In this document: in pieces, positions 14,252 through 14,770 of the stretch | Layout of the letters: the number at the start of each line of letters is the position of its first letter | Numbering within the stretch: the first letter of the stretch is position 1 | Assembly: GCF_002257705.1 (NCBI RefSeq) | Contig: NZ_LSLK01000030.1 | Location: 1 to 14,770 of the forward strand | Length of the DNA: 14,770 bases | Source: Sporomusa silvacetica DSM 10669 | Lineage (GTDB): Bacteria > Bacillota > Negativicutes > Sporomusales > Sporomusaceae | Direction: 5' to 3' | Made by a program: the position numbers and the translations under genes | The notes under the pieces: generated by a model | The model's input: the letters and a program-made list of their open reading frames with translations, nothing else | Told to the model about the DNA's origin: nothing | Database searches by the model: none

Positions 14252-14279
14252 ATTCGCGATCACAAAGTGGTTTTCCTGC
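14252..14279 (-). promoter_or_regulatory. SigH-like promoter of the RacA-like gene
   Basis: On the minus strand GCAGGAAAA (14271-14279) is a full match to RnAGGAwWW. After 12 bases comes CGCGAAT (14252-14258), matching RnnGAAT except the first base. The start would be near 14245, about 29 bases before the ATG. An interrupted dyad AAAACCAC/GTGGTTTT (14218-14225 with 14267-14274) brackets the promoter. Confidence 0.45.
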
Positions 14280-14400
14280 TATTTTTATGAATTTATGTAA
14301 AAAAATTACAAATAATATTTTATTCACTCCGCGTTTTTACTAAATTATGAAAAATATCGTAGACTAAAGAGTAACCAAAATGATATGGAGCGCAAACACG

Positions 14401-14433
14401 AAAAAAGTTCTAAGTAAACTTAGAACTTTTTTT
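14401..14433 (-). terminator. Intrinsic terminator of tRNA-Leu (CAA)
   Basis: A near-perfect stem AAAAAAGTTCTAAG (14401-14414) / CTTAGAACTTTTTT (14419-14432) with a four-base loop begins three bases after the tRNA CCA on the minus strand. T runs occur on both sides, so it may act in both directions. Confidence 0.85.
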
Positions 14434-14435
14434 AA

Positions 14436-14521
14436 TGGTGCGGGTGAAGGGACTTGAACCCCCACCTAGTTACCCAGAGCAGATTTTGAGTCTGCCGCGT
14501 CTGCCATTCCGCCACACCCGC
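14436..14521 (-). tRNA. tRNA-Leu (anticodon CAA)
   Basis: The 86-nt class II tRNA has acceptor GCGGGTG/CACCCGC, an encoded CCA (14436-14438), T-loop GGTTCAAGTCC and a long variable arm. Anticodon stem GCAGA/TCTGC encloses loop CTCAAAA, giving CAA, which reads UUG. It is the third leucine tRNA in the window and is transcribed alone. Confidence 0.95.
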
Positions 14522-14589
14522 ATGATATCTTTGGAGGAAATATCCACCCCAGCAGTTATTTTGTTTATGTCCTGCACCGGACATTTGTT

Positions 14590-14618
14590 ATGATATCATT
14601 TGGGGGTATTATTGTCAA
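14590..14618 (-). promoter_or_regulatory. Promoter of tRNA-Leu (CAA)
   Basis: Perfect -35 TTGACA (complement of 14613-14618), 17-base spacer, -10 TATCAT (complement of 14590-14595). It would give a 5' leader of about 60 bases before the mature tRNA. Confidence 0.65.
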
Positions 14619-14640
14619 GTACGTTTCTATAGATTTTTTT

Positions 14641-14770
14641 ATTGGTTCATTGTAAAATGAAATGCAACACTCCCAATGAATAAAAAAGAACAACCAATGT
14701 GAGAACTCATGTATGATAAAAGCGACCAAACCCAATCATACGGAGGTGTTCACATTGGCTGTTATCACCG
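14641..14770 (+). mobile_element. Possible left end of an insertion sequence, continuing past the window
   Basis: Nested dyads (ATTGGTT/AACCAAT at 14641-14647 and 14692-14698; TTCATTG/CAATGAA at 14646-14652 and 14674-14680) lead into a short stem GTATGAT/ATCATAC (14711-14717 with 14735-14741). A strong ribosome site and start codon follow directly. The compact leader and palindromes resemble the end of an IS. IS30-like is my best guess, without firm support. Confidence 0.3.
14755..14770 (+). CDS. Start of an unknown gene (possible transposase), cut by window end
   Basis: GGAGG (14742-14746) lies eight bases before TTG (14755-14757), which opens the frame M-A-V-I-T. Only five codons are visible, so the product cannot be identified. 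The setting suggests a transposase. Confidence 0.4.

Noticed and set aside
14218..14274. Ribosome-site-hiding RNA hairpin for the RacA-like gene
   Set aside because: It would need transcription to start upstream of 14274, but the best promoter places the start near 14245, leaving one arm out of the RNA.
1..14770. CRISPR array, prophage or plasmid-replication genes
   Set aside because: I saw no regularly spaced direct repeats, cas, phage structural or replication genes.

Overview
The window looks like chromosome of an endospore-forming, Gram-negative-type Firmicute (Negativicutes, Sporomusaceae-like). This is inferred from moderately AT-rich DNA, strong AGGAGG-type ribosome sites, a polA-mutM-coaE-transglycosylase cluster, orphan Bug/TctC binding proteins, and promoter-like sites that read as sporulation (SigH and Spo0A) signals. 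No rRNA or marker gene is present to fix the genus.

Left part (1-3600). It opens with the tail of a broken IS3-family transposase, cut short by a pair of REP-like hairpins. Next comes a small secreted-or-cytoplasmic protein of unknown function on the minus strand. Facing away from it are two tandem Bug/TctC solute-binding proteins, a lipoprotein and a paralogue without any signal peptide, followed by a VOC/glyoxalase-fold protein and a strong terminator.

Middle (3590-10750). Everything is on the minus strand. Two tandem tRNA-Leu genes (CAG then GAG anticodons) have their own promoter and terminator. Transcribed toward them is a cluster that begins with polA (DNA polymerase I) and continues with mutM (formamidopyrimidine-DNA glycosylase), coaE (dephospho-CoA kinase), a membrane-anchored lytic transglycosylase, and a family-5 oligopeptide/solute-binding lipoprotein. 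polA, mutM and coaE are 15-16 bp apart and form an operon. The last two may have their own promoters.

Right part (10700-14300). This is the most interesting region, again on the minus strand. A MerR-type HTH plus coiled-coil protein with a short aromatic/basic C-terminal tail, resembling RacA in layout, precedes a soluble PAS histidine kinase. The kinase is followed by a 28-codon small ORF that nearly touches both neighbours, then a secreted L,D-transpeptidase with repeated beta-hairpin (copper-amine-oxidase-N-like) modules, then a terminator. Both the HTH gene and the kinase carry a SigH-like promoter at the right distance from the start codon. Two perfect TGTCGAA Spo0A boxes lie in a 13-bp inverted repeat upstream of the kinase. 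Together these suggest a sporulation-entry locus linking signalling, chromosome/pole organisation and envelope remodelling. This is an inference from sequence pattern only.

Right edge (14400-14770). A third tRNA-Leu (CAA) has its own promoter and terminator. After it, a dyad-rich segment and a ribosome site with a TTG start look like the left end of an insertion sequence that continues outside the window.
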